From the NCBI GenBank assembly GCA_031277795.1, contig JAITLQ010000018.1:496001-560000 (forward strand): a stretch of DNA of 64,000 nucleotides, read 5' to 3'. Position 1 is the first letter of the stretch. The number at the start of each line of letters is the position of its first letter. Source of the DNA: Arthrobacter sp. Its GTDB lineage: Bacteria; Actinomycetota; Actinomycetes; Actinomycetales; Micrococcaceae. The position numbers were made by a program, and so were the translations under genes. The notes beneath the pieces were generated by a model, which saw only the letters and a list, made by a program, of their open reading frames with translations, was not told the DNA's origin and searched no databases. Below are positions 53,817-63,809 of this stretch, piece after piece.

Positions 53817-55739
53817 TCAGTTGCCGCCGAAGAGCTTGCCCAGGTCGGCCTCGAGCCCGCCGCTGTCGCTGCCGCTCGAGTCGCCGCTCACGCTGTCGCC
53901 CGTGCCGTAGGGGTCGTCGGTGCCGTCCTCGTAGCCGTATCCGTCGTCCGTGGACGAGGAGCCGTAGGGGTCAACGAGCGAATCGAGGCCGTCCACCTGG
54001 TCGAGGAGGTCCTCGCCGGTGATCTGCTCGCCCGCATCGACGAAGAACATCAGGCCGCCGAGGACGGCGCGATTGCGCTCGTCGACGTCGTCCCAGCTCA
54101 GGCCGCTCGACTCGCCGAGCTTGGCGACCAACTGTTCGGCCAGGCCGACGCCCTTCTCGTTCCCGTGGAGGGTGACCAGGTTGGTCCCCGTCTCCATGAG
54201 GGCAACGTGCCACGTGCCGTTCTCGCGCACCGCGGCGATGCCGAGGCGGCTGGGATCGGTCAGGGCCCGCCCGAAGTCGACCGTCTTGCCGTTGGCGGTG
54301 ACCTTGGCGCCGTCGAAGGTGATCTGCTGGCTCGAGTCACCGTTGAGCGTGATCGTGGAGGTGCCGGGGCCCACGATCACGAGGTCGTCGCTGACCCGGT
54401 GCTCGGTGAGCCTCCACTCCGCCTTGAAGTACTCGGAGCGGCCGGCGTCGCCGCCGGTGCTGGAGTCGCCGCGCAGGGCGGGCCCGTACACCATGAGGGC
54501 GCGGCGCTCCGGCATGGACAGGAGCGAGACCATGTCGTCGGAGAGCAGGTCGTCGGGGCCCGAGAGGCTCGAGAGCCGATCCAGCAGTGCCTGGACCGCC
54601 TCCGTGCCGGAGGCCTTGCCCGCCGCGCCCTCGACGTCGGCGTCGTAGCTGGGGCTCTTCTCCGATCCGCTGGCCTGGTAGGCGGCCTCCGCCGCGGTCA
54701 TGATCGGAGAGAAGTACCAGCGGTCGGACTCCTTGACGAGCGCGATGGAGAGCTTGTCGTTCGACTCGCTCACCACGTCGCCGTCGTAGCTGAGGTCGGC
54801 GTCCTTCATCGAGTCGGAGAGCTCGGTGCGCATCTTGGCCGTGTCCTTGACGCCCGCTCGTTCCTGCAGGTTGATCACGGCGTCGACGAACGCGTCCTTG
54901 TTGACGGTGGCCTTGAGCTTCCACGAGGTCAACTCGGCCAGCGCGATGGTGGAGGACTTCTCCGAGACCGTAAAGTCCATCTGCGAGGTCTCGATCGTGA
55001 TGGAGTCGAGCACCTGCTTCAGGCCCTCGGTGTCCATCTCTCCGAACGGAACCTTCGAGTTGGACGCGAGCTTGTCCAGGCCGGAATCGAGGCCGAGCGC
55101 CTTGAAGTTCTCAAAGAAGGGCCTGGCCTCCGAAGGGGAGACGAGCTTGGCCAGCTCCGTGAGGTTTTTCTCGCGGAAGCCCTTGTCAAGGCGCTCGATG
55201 GCCGAGGATGCGGAGTCGGCACCGCGCTGGCTGGCCTGCGCGACGAGCGCGAAGCCGCCGAAGCCCGCCGCCACGAGCGCGACCGCGGTGCCGCCGGCGG
55301 TCCAGGCGATGACGCGCCCGCGGCGGCGCCGGGGCTGATCGCCGCCGAGGGGAGGCTGGCCGGAGGGGGGAAGGACGTTCCCGGAGCCATCCCCGGGCTG
55401 GGCCCACGCAGCTCCCGGGGCGTAGCCGGGTGCCGCCTGGCCGTACTGGGCCCCGTCGGCGGGGGCCGCAGCGGCCGCCTGGCCGTACTGGGTCCCGCCA
55501 GCGGGTGACGCCGGGGAGCCCTGGGCGTAGCCGGGGGCCGTCTGGCCGGGCTGTTCGGGCTGACCGGTGGGCTGGGGGCCCTGCGCGGCCTGCTGGGCCG
55601 GGGCGGGATGGGGCGCCTGGCCGGGGACCTGCGGCTGCGCGTAGGACGCGCCGCCCTGCTGCGGATACTGCAGCGGTTCGCCGTAGGGCGTGGGCTGCTG
55701 GCCCGGATCGGGCTGCTGACCGGAAGTGGGCGAAGACAT
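53817..55739 (-). CDS. Membrane-anchored extracellular protein, function unknown
   Basis: A 640-residue protein. Residues 1-150 are Pro/Gln/Gly/Ala-rich and cytoplasmic (SPTSGQQPDPGQQPTPYGEP), then RRRRGRVIAWTAGG and one membrane helix (VALVAAGFGGFALVAQASQ), then a ~430-residue extracytoplasmic region with a folded beta-rich part (IVGPGTSTITLNGDSSQQIT) and an acidic Gly/Asp/Ser tail. This layout, with a low-complexity N-tail before one helix, is common in actinobacterial envelope proteins. No known domain. GGAG lies 7 nt before the ATG. It is divergent from lysA. Confidence 0.7.
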   Translation of the reverse strand: MSSPTSGQQPDPGQQPTPYGEPLQYPQQGGASYAQPQVPGQAPHPAPAQQAAQGPQPTGQPEQPGQTAPGYAQGSPASPAGGTQYGQAAAAAPADGAQYGQAAPGYAPGAAWAQPGDGSGNVLPPSGQPPLGGDQPRRRRGRVIAWTAGGTAVALVAAGFGGFALVAQASQRGADSASSAIERLDKGFREKNLTELAKLVSPSEARPFFENFKALGLDSGLDKLASNSKVPFGEMDTEGLKQVLDSITIETSQMDFTVSEKSSTIALAELTSWKLKATVNKDAFVDAVINLQERAGVKDTAKMRTELSDSMKDADLSYDGDVVSESNDKLSIALVKESDRWYFSPIMTAAEAAYQASGSEKSPSYDADVEGAAGKASGTEAVQALLDRLSSLSGPDDLLSDDMVSLLSMPERRALMVYGPALRGDSSTGGDAGRSEYFKAEWRLTEHRVSDDLVIVGPGTSTITLNGDSSQQITFDGAKVTANGKTVDFGRALTDPSRLGIAAVRENGTWHVALMETGTNLVTLHGNEKGVGLAEQLVAKLGESSGLSWDDVDERNRAVLGGLMFFVDAGEQITGEDLLDQVDGLDSLVDPYGSSSTDDGYGYEDGTDDPYGTGDSVSGDSSGSDSGGLEADLGKLFGGN

Positions 55740-55970
55740 CGAGTAACTCCAATTGCTCGATTGACAGGATTCGAGTGGTGCCTAGCCTAGCGAACGGTGT
55801 GAGCTTTTGGGGCCTCGGCGCCGTTACAAGATGCTCACGAGCCGAAGAGACAAGGTGCTCGTCACGGAAGCGGAGACTCGGCGCGTGCCCCGGTAGGCTC
55901 GGTGCACGCCGCAGCGCCCCTGGTGCTGGCGGCCACCCGCTTGCCGACGTCCTTTCAACCTCAAGGTGTC

Positions 55971-57419
55971 ATGACTGCCTCACCCCTTGCCCCGGCCTGG
56001 CTCAGCGTCCCCGCCGACCTGAACGACCCGACCCCGGCCGGTCGCGCCCCGTTGTTCCCCGCCTCCACGGTGCGCAGCAACGGTGCCCTGGAGATCGGCG
56101 GCGTGAGCGTCGCCGAGTTGCAGGCCACCTACGGCACCCCCCTCTACGTCGTGGACGAGTCCGAGCTGCGCACGCGCGCCGCCGCCTTCAAGAGCGCCTA
56201 CGACGCGGCCTTTGCCCCGCTCTGCGGCGGCGCCGACGTCTACTACGCTGGCAAGGTCTTCCTCAACACCTCGGTCGCCAGGTGGGTGGCCCAGGAGGGG
56301 CTGCGTCTCGACACGGCCTCGGGCGGGGAGCTCGCCGTCGCGCTCGCCGCGGGCGTGGCACCCGCGCACATCGGCCTGCACGGCAACAACAAGTCGGACG
56401 CCGAGATCGAGCGCGCGCTTGGCCTGAACCTCGGCCGCATCATCTCCGACTCCCTCGACGAGGTGCGGCGCGTGGCGGAAGCGGCGGAACGCCTCGGCGT
56501 CACCGCCAACCTCATGCTGCGCCTGACCCCGGGCGTGCACGCCTCCACGCACGAGTTCATCGCCACGGCCCACGAGGACCAGAAGTTCGGGCTCTCGATG
56601 CACCCGCGCGCGGGCCAGGAGCGCTCCGACGCAGCGCAGGCCGTGGCCGAGGCCCTCGCGAGCGAGCACGTGCACCTGCTCGGCCTGCACTGCCACATCG
56701 GCTCGCAGATCTTCGAGTCGGCCGGCTTCGCCGAGGCGGCCCGGCGCCTCATCGGCTTCCTGGGGGAGATCAAGGCCGAGCACGGCGTGCAGCTGCCTGA
56801 GCTCGACCTCGGCGGCGGCTACGGCATCGCCTACACCGAGCAGGACACCCCCAGCACCCCGGAGGTCTTGGCCCAGGAGACGGCCGCCGTCGTGGCCCAG
56901 GCCTGCGCGGAGGCCGGGATCGACGTCCCGCGGATCAGCATCGAGCCAGGGCGCGCCATCGCCGGCCCGGCCGGCGTCACCCTGTACTCCGTCGGCGTGC
57001 AGAAGGACGTCGAGGTGGAGACGGGCGACGGCGCCACGGCCCCGCGCCGCTACGTCGCCGTGGACGGCGGCATGAGCGACAACGCCCGGCCCGTGCTCTA
57101 CGACGCCGACTACTCGGCCCTCCTGGCCTCTCGCGAGAGCCAGGCGTCGCCGCTGCTCTCTCGAGTGGTGGGCAAGCACTGCGAATCGGGCGACATCGTG
57201 GTCCGCGACGCGTACCTGCCCTCCGATCTGCGCCGCGGCGATCTGCTCGCCGTTCCGGCGACCGGTGCCTACTGCTGGTCCCTGGCCAGCAACTACAACT
57301 ACCTGCCCCGCCCGGCCGTGGTGGCCGTGCACCGCGGCGCCCACCGCGTCATCGTGCGCGGCGAGACCGAGGCGGACCTGCTCTCGCGGGACGCTGGGGT
57401 CGCGCCCGGCGAGGCCTAG
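55971..57419 (+). CDS. lysA: Diaminopimelate decarboxylase
   Basis: A 482-residue PLP enzyme that makes lysine from meso-diaminopimelate, the last step of lysine synthesis. The PLP lysine is in DVYYAGKVFLNTSVARWV; HCHIGSQIFE, GGGYGIAYTEQD, IEPGRAIAGPAG and the partner-site CESGDIVV are all present. The ATG at 55971 has AAGG about 5 nt upstream, and the protein then starts MTASPLAPAWLSVP as family members do; an upstream GTG at 55902 is less likely. A TAGGCT at 55894-55899 may be the -10. The gene begins the lysine/threonine cluster lysA-hom-thrC-thrB. Confidence 0.95.
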   Translation: MTASPLAPAWLSVPADLNDPTPAGRAPLFPASTVRSNGALEIGGVSVAELQATYGTPLYVVDESELRTRAAAFKSAYDAAFAPLCGGADVYYAGKVFLNTSVARWVAQEGLRLDTASGGELAVALAAGVAPAHIGLHGNNKSDAEIERALGLNLGRIISDSLDEVRRVAEAAERLGVTANLMLRLTPGVHASTHEFIATAHEDQKFGLSMHPRAGQERSDAAQAVAEALASEHVHLLGLHCHIGSQIFESAGFAEAARRLIGFLGEIKAEHGVQLPELDLGGGYGIAYTEQDTPSTPEVLAQETAAVVAQACAEAGIDVPRISIEPGRAIAGPAGVTLYSVGVQKDVEVETGDGATAPRRYVAVDGGMSDNARPVLYDADYSALLASRESQASPLLSRVVGKHCESGDIVVRDAYLPSDLRRGDLLAVPATGAYCWSLASNYNYLPRPAVVAVHRGAHRVIVRGETEADLLSRDAGVAPGEA

Positions 57420-57506
57420 GCACCCGCCCCACCCCACGCCGTCGGGCAGCGAACCCGACCGCCCGCTTCACGACCCCCGCGATCAGCCCGAGGAAATAGA
57501 GGACCC

Positions 57507-58787
57507 ATGACCAGCTCGCTCAAGGTGGCGCTGCTCGGCGCCGGCACCGTCGGCGCCGAGGTGGCCCGCATCCTGAACCAGGACGCCGCCGCGCTCCAGA
57601 CCCGCACCGGCGCCGCGCTCGACCTCTGCGCCGTGGTGGTGCGGGACACGGCCTCCGATCGCGGCCCCCACATCCCGCGCGAGCTGATCACCGCGGACGC
57701 CGTTGCGGCGATCGACGGCGCCGACCTCGTCATCGAGCTCATGGGTGGCATCGAGCCGGCCTCCACGTACATCCGCCGCGCGCTCTCGCGCGGGGCCAGC
57801 GTGGTGACTGGCAACAAGGCGCTCCTGGCCGAGCAGGGCCCCGAGCTCTTCGCCCTGGCCGCCGCGAACGGCGCCGAGCTCTCCTACGAGGCGGCCGTGG
57901 CCGGTGCCATCCCGATCCTGCGCCCGCTGGCCGAGTCGCTGGCCGGCGACACCGTCACCAAGGTGATGGGCATCGTCAACGGTTCCACCAACTTCATCCT
58001 GGACAAGATGGATCGCGAGGGGGCAGACCTCGAGTCCGTCATGGCCGAGGCCTCCGCCCTCGGTTACCTCGAGGCCGACCCGTCGGCCGACGTCGAGGGG
58101 CACGACGCCGCGGCGAAGGCGGCGCTGCTGGCGACCCTCGCCTTCGGCTCCGGCTTCTCGATCGATCAGGTGCACACCGAGGGCATCACGGCCGTCACGG
58201 CCGCCGACGTCGAGGCGGCCCGCAAGGCGGACCAGGTCATCAAGCTCCTTGCCGTGGTCGAGCGCTCCGAGGCCGGCGTGCTCATGCGCGTGCACCCCAC
58301 GCTGATCTCCCGCGACCACCCGCTCGCCGCCGTGCACGGCGCCTTCAACGCCGTCTTCGTCGAGGCGCAGAACGCGGGCGAGCTCATGTTCTACGGCCCG
58401 GGTGCCGGAGGCGCCCCCACGGCCTCCGCCGTCATGGGTGACCTGGTTATGGCGGCCCGCCATCGCCTGGCCGGTGCCCCCGAGCCCACGCGGTTGGCCG
58501 CCGAGCCGATCGCCGCGCTGCCCGTGCAGGACGCCGTCACGCGCTACGCCCTGGCCCTTGACGTGGCCGACGCCCCCGGCGTGCTGGCCCGCATCGCCCA
58601 GGTCTTTGCCGATCACGGCGTCTCCATCGAGGCCATGCGCCAGAACGGCCACAGCGGCGGCGGCGCCGAGCTGCGCATCATCACCCACGCTGGCACGCAG
58701 CGCGCGCTCGACGCGACCGTGGCAGCCGTCAACGAACTCGACGTGGTCACCGGGATCACGTCCGTCATGCGAGTCGAAGGGAACTGA
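57507..58787 (+). CDS. hom: Homoserine dehydrogenase
   Basis: A 426-residue NAD(P)H enzyme reducing aspartate semialdehyde to homoserine, the branch point to threonine and methionine. The nucleotide loop is [17 protein letters not shown], the catalytic segment is [20 protein letters not shown], with [20 protein letters not shown], and a C-terminal ACT domain (about residues 345-425, [20 protein letters not shown]) gives threonine feedback control. GAGGA lies 4 nt before the ATG. It is 87 bp after lysA and 7 bp before thrC, so it is in the operon. Confidence 0.97.
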   Translation: MTSSLKVALLGAGTVGAEVARILNQDAAALQTRTGAALDLCAVVVRDTASDRGPHIPRELITADAVAAIDGADLVIELMGGIEPASTYIRRALSRGASVVTGNKALLAEQGPELFALAAANGAELSYEAAVAGAIPILRPLAESLAGDTVTKVMGIVNGSTNFILDKMDREGADLESVMAEASALGYLEADPSADVEGHDAAAKAALLATLAFGSGFSIDQVHTEGITAVTAADVEAARKADQVIKLLAVVERSEAGVLMRVHPTLISRDHPLAAVHGAFNAVFVEAQNAGELMFYGPGAGGAPTASAVMGDLVMAARHRLAGAPEPTRLAAEPIAALPVQDAVTRYALALDVADAPGVLARIAQVFADHGVSIEAMRQNGHSGGGAELRIITHAGTQRALDATVAAVNELDVVTGITSVMRVEGN

Positions 58788-58794
58788 GCACACC

Positions 58795-59892
58795 ATGGCT
58801 CACCAGTGGCGCGGAGTCATCCGCGAATACGCAGATCGCCTGCCCGTGGAGGACGGCGACACCATCGTCACGCTCGGCGAGGGCGGCACGCCCCTCGTCT
58901 ACGCCCCGGCCCTCTCCGCCGAGACGGGCAACGAGGTGTACCTCAAGGTCGAGGGCATGAACCCGACCGGTTCCTTCAAGGACCGCGGCATGACCATGGC
59001 CGTCACCGCCGCCGTGAAGGCCGGGGCCAAGGCCGTGGTGTGCGCCTCCACCGGCAACACCTCCGCCTCCGCCGCCGCGTTTGCCAAGCAGGCCGGCATC
59101 ACGTGCGCCGTGCTGGTGCCGGACGGCAAGATCTCCATGGGCAAGCTGTCTCAGGCCGTGGCCCACGGCGCCAAGATCATCCAGGTGGACGGCAACTTCG
59201 ACAACTGCCTCGAGGTGGCCCGCAAACTCTCCGAGAACTACCCCGTGTACCTCGTGAACTCGGTCAACCCCGCGCGCATCGAGGGGCAGAAGACCGGCGC
59301 GTTCGAGGTCGTCGACTTCCTGGGCGACGCCCCGGACTACCACCTGCTGCCCGTCGGCAACGCCGGCAACATCACCGCGTACTGGAAGGGCTACAAGGAG
59401 TACTCGGCCGAGTACACCAACGCCGCCGGCGACGTGCTGCCCGCCGTCTCGACCAAGACCCCCATCATGTGGGGCTTCCAGGCCGCGGGCTCGGCCCCCA
59501 TCGTTGAGGGCCACCCGATCCTGGAGCCGGAGACCATCGCCACCGCGATCCGCATCGGCAACCCCGCCTCGTGGGAGTTCGCCGAGGCCGCGCGCGACGA
59601 GTCCGGCGGCCTCATCGACGCCGTGAGCGACGAGGAGATCCTCGAGGCGCACCGCTGGCTCTCCTCCAAGGAGGGCGTCTTCGTGGAGCCCGCCTCCGCC
59701 GCCGGTGCCGCCGGCCTGCTCAAGCACCACCGCGCGGGCACGGCCCCCACGGGCAAGAAGATCGTCATCACCGTGACCGGCCACGGCCTGAAGGACCCCG
59801 AGTGGGCCGTCAGGGGCGCCGGCGAGGATGCCTCGCCGGTCAAGGTGGAGTTCGACGTCGTGTCGGTCGCCGACGCGCTCGGGCTGAAGTGA
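58795..59892 (+). CDS. thrC: Threonine synthase
   Basis: A 365-residue PLP enzyme that converts O-phosphohomoserine to threonine. The PLP lysine is in [30 protein letters not shown] and [19 protein letters not shown] are the phosphate/substrate loops, and [12 protein letters not shown] lies near the end. GAAGG is 12 nt before the ATG, so the ribosome site is only moderate. Its TGA overlaps the GTG of thrB, giving translational coupling. Confidence 0.97.
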   Translation: MAHQWRGVIREYADRLPVEDGDTIVTLGEGGTPLVYAPALSAETGNEVYLKVEGMNPTGSFKDRGMTMAVTAAVKAGAKAVVCASTGNTSASAAAFAKQAGITCAVLVPDGKISMGKLSQAVAHGAKIIQVDGNFDNCLEVARKLSENYPVYLVNSVNPARIEGQKTGAFEVVDFLGDAPDYHLLPVGNAGNITAYWKGYKEYSAEYTNAAGDVLPAVSTKTPIMWGFQAAGSAPIVEGHPILEPETIATAIRIGNPASWEFAEAARDESGGLIDAVSDEEILEAHRWLSSKEGVFVEPASAAGAAGLLKHHRAGTAPTGKKIVITVTGHGLKDPEWAVRGAGEDASPVKVEFDVVSVADALGLK

Positions 59893-60983
59893 GCGCGGGG
59901 GTGGCCGAGCGCGCAGCGGCGGGGCTCCCGCTGGCCTTCAGCGTGCCGCGGGGCACGACGCCGCGGATCGGGGTTGGCGCCTCGGTGCACGTTCCGGCCA
60001 CCTCCGCCAACCTGGGTCCGGGCTTCGACGCCCTGGGTCTCGCCCTGGCCTACGGCGACGAGCTCGTAGCCTCCGTGACCGCCGGCTCGCCTGTCGGCGA
60101 TGCCGTTCTCATCTCCGGCGAGGGGGAGGGGTGCCTGCCCACCGACGGCAGCCACCTCGCCGCCCGCACCATCCGCGAGGCGTGGGACGCCTGGGGTGTG
60201 GACCACTCCGGCGTGGCGCTGAGCCTCTCCGCCACCAACCGCACGCCGCACGGGCGCGGCCAGGGATCCTCTGCTGCCGTGATCGTGGCGGCGCTGACGG
60301 CGGCCGCCGCGCTGCTGCCGGAGGAGCTGCGCCCCAGCCGCGACGACGTCTTCGAGCTCGCCGCCCGCATCGAGGGCCACCCGGACAACGTGGCGCCGGC
60401 CGTCTACGGGGGACTGACCATCTCCTGGGGCGGCGAGGGCGACGCCGCCGCGCCGGCCCCGCGGGGGGAGTCCGCCGGAGGGCGGGCGTTCCGCACGGCG
60501 GTGCTCACGCCGCACGAGGATCTCGTGGCGCTCGTGGCCATTCCGGATGTGAAACTCGCCACGGCGCTGGCCCGCGGCTTGCTGCCCGAGCAGCTGCCGC
60601 ACGCGGCGGCCGCCGCCAACTCCGGCCGCGCCGCGCTGCTCATCCACGCGCTCACCGCCGCCCCGGAGCTGCTCGGCGTGGCCACGGAGGACCGCCTGCA
60701 CGAGTCCTTCCGCGCGCCGGCCATGCCCGCCTCCGCCGCGCTGATCGGGGCGCTGCGCCGGCAGGGCTTTGCCGCCACCGTGTCGGGCGCCGGCCCCACC
60801 GTCCTGGTCCTCGCCCGCCGCGGCGCCGAGGCGGACGCCGCCCTCGCCGAGCTGACCCGCTTGAGCGAAGGCGACGGGCCCACGCGCATCGGCGCCGAGG
60901 GCGAGCGGGTGTCGTGGCGTGTCCTGGAACCTGGCCTGGATACGGCAGGTGCTACAGTAAATGTGCATCGAGTGGCGAGCTGA
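59889..60983 (+). CDS. thrB: Homoserine kinase
   Basis: A 364-residue GHMP kinase that phosphorylates homoserine for ThrC. The ATP loop is [37 protein letters not shown] is the N-terminal GHMP motif and [15 protein letters not shown] the C-terminal one. The GTG start overlaps the thrC stop by GTGA. The last 25 residues are variable. Longer than the typical ~300 residues, owing to an N-terminal extension of about 25 residues and a linker near residue 195. Confidence 0.95.
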   Translation: MSAGVAERAAAGLPLAFSVPRGTTPRIGVGASVHVPATSANLGPGFDALGLALAYGDELVASVTAGSPVGDAVLISGEGEGCLPTDGSHLAARTIREAWDAWGVDHSGVALSLSATNRTPHGRGQGSSAAVIVAALTAAAALLPEELRPSRDDVFELAARIEGHPDNVAPAVYGGLTISWGGEGDAAAPAPRGESAGGRAFRTAVLTPHEDLVALVAIPDVKLATALARGLLPEQLPHAAAAANSGRAALLIHALTAAPELLGVATEDRLHESFRAPAMPASAALIGALRRQGFAATVSGAGPTVLVLARRGAEADAALAELTRLSEGDGPTRIGAEGERVSWRVLEPGLDTAGATVNVHRVAS

Positions 60984-61336
60984 GCCTCCCCTCCTTCGCG
61001 TCTGAGGCGAGGGGGAGAGAAGCCGCCGCAGGGAGCCGTCCTTGTCCTGGCCGTTAGGCCGGGGCGTGGCCTCCCACCGAGAGGGCGCCAGCCGGCCCCT
61101 CATCAAGCGCGATGCTCCCTCCTCGCCGTGCTCCCTGCACTGCCACCGCTGATCCCAGCGGTGCCATCAGGCCCACCCCGAGGCAGGGGATCGGCCCCCA
61201 GTTGTGCCGCGCGAAGTGAGCGCGGGCGCGGGGCCGCCCCTCCGGCCGGTTCTTCCTTGCCGCGCGGAGGGCACCACATCAGCAGCGGGCCGCCACCACT
61301 ACCGCGGACCCGCCCAACGAGGGGGAAGGAACCTTC
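60984..61336 (+). other. rho 5' region (353 bp between thrB and rho)
   Basis: A gap of 353 bp with no credible gene. TACAGT at 60953-60958, inside the end of thrB, is a likely -10, so the rho mRNA would carry a leader of about 370 nt. A stem near the thrB stop (CTCCCCTC with GGGGGAG, about 60988-61019) and many G+C-rich inverted pieces follow. A GAGGGGGAAGGA site sits just before the rho start. Long leaders are common for rho and often mediate autoregulation; here that is an inference. Confidence 0.45.
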
Positions 61337-63580
61337 GTGACCGTCACCACCGACGTGGACAACACTTCAGCTGCGCCCAAGCAGAGCGGCCTCTCCGCTC
61401 TGAAGCTGGCCCAGCTCCAGGAACTCGCGGGCCAACTTGGCATCGCCGGCGCCAAGCGCCTGCGCAAGGCCGAGCTGGTGGCCGCCATCTCCGATCACCA
61501 GCGCGGCGGCTCGGTTGCCGACCGCGATGCAGCCGAGGCCAAGAAGAAGGCCGACGCCGCCGCTAAGGCCGCAGCCGCGCAGGCCGCCAAGGCCGAGCCG
61601 GCGCAGAAGGCCGAGCAGGCCGAGGCCCCCGCCGAGGAGCAGCGCCCCACCCGCACCCGCGGTCGCGGCCGTCGCGCCGCCTCCTCCGAGGCCGGCTCGC
61701 CGACCCGTGCCACCCGCGTTGCCGCCTCCGAGGAGGCCGCCGAGGCCCCCGCCGAGCAGCCCGCCAAGGCCACCCGCTCCGCGAACACCCGCGGCGCCGC
61801 GAAGGCGACGCAGGCCGAGCCCGCCGCCGAGGAGGCAGTGGCCGAGCAGCCGGAGCGTCAGCTCAGCGTCAAGGAGCGCGCGCTGGCCCAGGCCGCGCTG
61901 CGCGCCGAGCGCGACGAGGCCATCGCCGCCGCCGAGCAGGCCGGCAACCCGCGCCGCAACCGCCGCGGCCGTCGCCCCGCCGGCTCCGAGGCCGGCGCCA
62001 ACGCCGCCCAGAACAACGCCGCGGAGGCGCCCGAGGCCGCAGAGGCCTCCGAGGGCACCGAGGAGAACGGCAATCGCAACCAGCGCGGCAACCGCGAGAA
62101 CGGCAACCGCGAGGCCAACGGCGAGACGCGCAACCAGCGTCGTCGCAACCGCCGCGGCGAGGAGCGCTCCGAGTCCGAGGGCTCCGAGGAGAACGCCTCG
62201 AACGAGCGCCAGCAGGGTGAGCGCTCCGAGAAGCGCGAGGACACCCGCAACAACCGCCAGGGCAACGCCCAGGGCGGCAACCGCCAGGAGGAGCAGCGCT
62301 CCACCCGCCGCGATCGCCAGCGCGAGCGCAACGAGCGCCAGCGCAACGACCGCAATGAGCGCAACGGCCGCAACCGCCGCGGCCGCGGCGCCGTCGAGGT
62401 CGACGACACCGAGCTGACCGAGGACGACGTCCTGATGCCGGTGGCCGGCATCCTCGACGTGAGCGATCAGCACGCCTTCGTGCGCACCTCCGGCTACCTG
62501 CCGGGCCCCAACGACGTGTACGTCACGCTGCAGCAGGTGCGCCGCAACAACCTGCGCAAGGGTGACGCCGTCGTCGGCGCCATCCGCGCCCCCCGCGAGG
62601 GCGAGGACCGCAGCGGCTCCAACGGCCGCACCAAGTACGCCCCGCTCGTGCGCATCGCCACGGTCAACGGCGTGCCGGCGGAGGAGAACAAGGACCGCGT
62701 CGAGTTCAACAAGCTCGTCCCGCTCTACCCCTCCGAGCGCCTGCGCCTCGAGACCGACCCCAAGAAGGTTGGCCCGCGCGTCATCGACCTGATCTCCCCG
62801 ATCGGCAAGGGCCAGCGCGGCCTCATCGTCTCCCCGCCCAAGGCCGGCAAGACGATGATCCTGCAGTCGATCGCCGCGGCGATCACGCAGAACAACCCCG
62901 AGGTTCACCTCATGATGGTGCTCGTCGACGAGCGCCCCGAAGAGGTCACCGACATGCAGCGCTCGGTGCGCGGCGAGGTCATCGCCTCGACGTTCGATCG
63001 CCCGGCCGATGACCACACCACGGTCGCCGAGCTGGCCATCGAGCGCGCCAAGCGCCTCGTGGAGCAGGGCAAGGACGTCGTGGTTCTCCTCGACTCCATG
63101 ACCCGCCTGGGCCGCGCCTACAACCAGGCCGCCCCCGCCTCGGGCCGCATCCTCTCCGGTGGCGTGGACGCCGCGGCGCTGTACCCGCCCAAGCGCTTCT
63201 TCGGCGCCGCCCGCAACATCGAGAATGGCGGCTCGCTGACCATCCTCGCGACCGCCCTGGTGGAGACCGGTTCCAAGATGGACGAGGTCATCTTCGAGGA
63301 GTTCAAGGGCACCGGCAACATGGAGCTGCGTCTCTCGCGCCACCTGGCCGACAAGCGCATCTTCCCGGCCGTCGACGTCAACGCGTCCTCGACCCGCCGC
63401 GAGGAGAACCTGCTCAGCCCCGAGGAGGTGCGCATCATGTGGCGCCTGCGCCGCGTGCTCTCCGGCCTGGAGCAGCAGCAGGCCCTCGAGCTGCTCACCT
63501 CCAAGATTCGCGACACCCAGTCGAACGCCGAGTTCCTCATGGTCGTGAACCGCACCACGCTTGGCGACTCCAAGAAGTAG
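61337..63580 (+). CDS. rho: Transcription termination factor Rho, with long actinobacterial insert
   Basis: A 747-residue hexameric RNA-dependent ATPase that ends transcripts. The N-terminal Rho_N/SAP helix (ALKLAQLQELAGQLGIAGAK) is at residues about 14-60; then a ~290-residue low-complexity, Ala/Glu then Arg/Asn/Gln-rich insert (to about residue 350, with many NRRG-type steps); then the RNA-binding cold-shock-like domain (VAGILDVSDQHAFVRTSGYL) and the ATPase with Walker A SPPKAGKTMILQ, DERPEEVTDMQRSVRGEV and Walker B VVLLDSMTRLGRAYNQ. Length exceeds the 419 of E. coli because of the insert, typical of actinobacterial Rho. GTG start with AAGGA 6-8 nt upstream. Confidence 0.97.
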   Translation: MTVTTDVDNTSAAPKQSGLSALKLAQLQELAGQLGIAGAKRLRKAELVAAISDHQRGGSVADRDAAEAKKKADAAAKAAAAQAAKAEPAQKAEQAEAPAEEQRPTRTRGRGRRAASSEAGSPTRATRVAASEEAAEAPAEQPAKATRSANTRGAAKATQAEPAAEEAVAEQPERQLSVKERALAQAALRAERDEAIAAAEQAGNPRRNRRGRRPAGSEAGANAAQNNAAEAPEAAEASEGTEENGNRNQRGNRENGNREANGETRNQRRRNRRGEERSESEGSEENASNERQQGERSEKREDTRNNRQGNAQGGNRQEEQRSTRRDRQRERNERQRNDRNERNGRNRRGRGAVEVDDTELTEDDVLMPVAGILDVSDQHAFVRTSGYLPGPNDVYVTLQQVRRNNLRKGDAVVGAIRAPREGEDRSGSNGRTKYAPLVRIATVNGVPAEENKDRVEFNKLVPLYPSERLRLETDPKKVGPRVIDLISPIGKGQRGLIVSPPKAGKTMILQSIAAAITQNNPEVHLMMVLVDERPEEVTDMQRSVRGEVIASTFDRPADDHTTVAELAIERAKRLVEQGKDVVVLLDSMTRLGRAYNQAAPASGRILSGGVDAAALYPPKRFFGAARNIENGGSLTILATALVETGSKMDEVIFEEFKGTGNMELRLSRHLADKRIFPAVDVNASSTRREENLLSPEEVRIMWRLRRVLSGLEQQQALELLTSKIRDTQSNAEFLMVVNRTTLGDSKK

Positions 63581-63590
63581 CTAGGCCAAC

Positions 63591-63661
63591 GCGCCCGGAC
63601 GGACGGCGCCCGCTCTCCCCAGCCATGCTGGAAGGGGAGGTGGGCGCCGGACGCCGGGCGC
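63591..63661 (+). terminator. Terminator-like hairpin after rho
   Basis: A long imperfect stem: GCGCCCGG...GGCGCCC (63591-63611) with GGGCGCC...CCGGGCGC (63642-63661), with an inner CTCCCC/GGGGAG pairing. No T run follows, so termination at this hairpin is only likely. Confidence 0.55.
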
Positions 63662-63704
63662 GTCGTCGTACAGGGGAATGCCCCACCCCATACCCACCCC
63701 TCGT

Positions 63705-63751
63705 TTTTCACCCCTTCAGCGTCTTTTCACCGCCCTTAGTCCGGTGAAAAG
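63705..63751 (+). promoter_or_regulatory. Three-fold TTTTCACC motif ahead of prfA
   Basis: TTTTCACC at 63705-63712 and 63724-63731 and its complement GGTGAAAA at 63743-63750 are each 19 bp apart; the last two form a 9-bp inverted repeat (CTTTTCACC, 63723-63731, with GGTGAAAAG, 63743-63751). It lies about 60-105 bp before the prfA start, in the promoter position. The bound factor is unknown. Confidence 0.45.
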
Positions 63752-63809
63752 GCGGCGACGAGGTGACAAAGCGTGATCTGCCCAGAAGCCGGGCAGGAAA
63801 GCAGGAGAC

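Noticed and set aside
55902-55970. Upstream GTG start for lysA
   Set aside because: The added 23 residues are unlike the family N-terminus and the ATG at 55971 has a good ribosome site.
61367-63343. A 658-codon frame antisense to rho
   Set aside because: A shadow of the Ala/Arg-rich rho insert, with no start signal or domain.
63581-63809. rpmE (bL31) between rho and prfA
   Set aside because: No open frame with CxxC or bL31 features occurs in this gap; the gene must be elsewhere.
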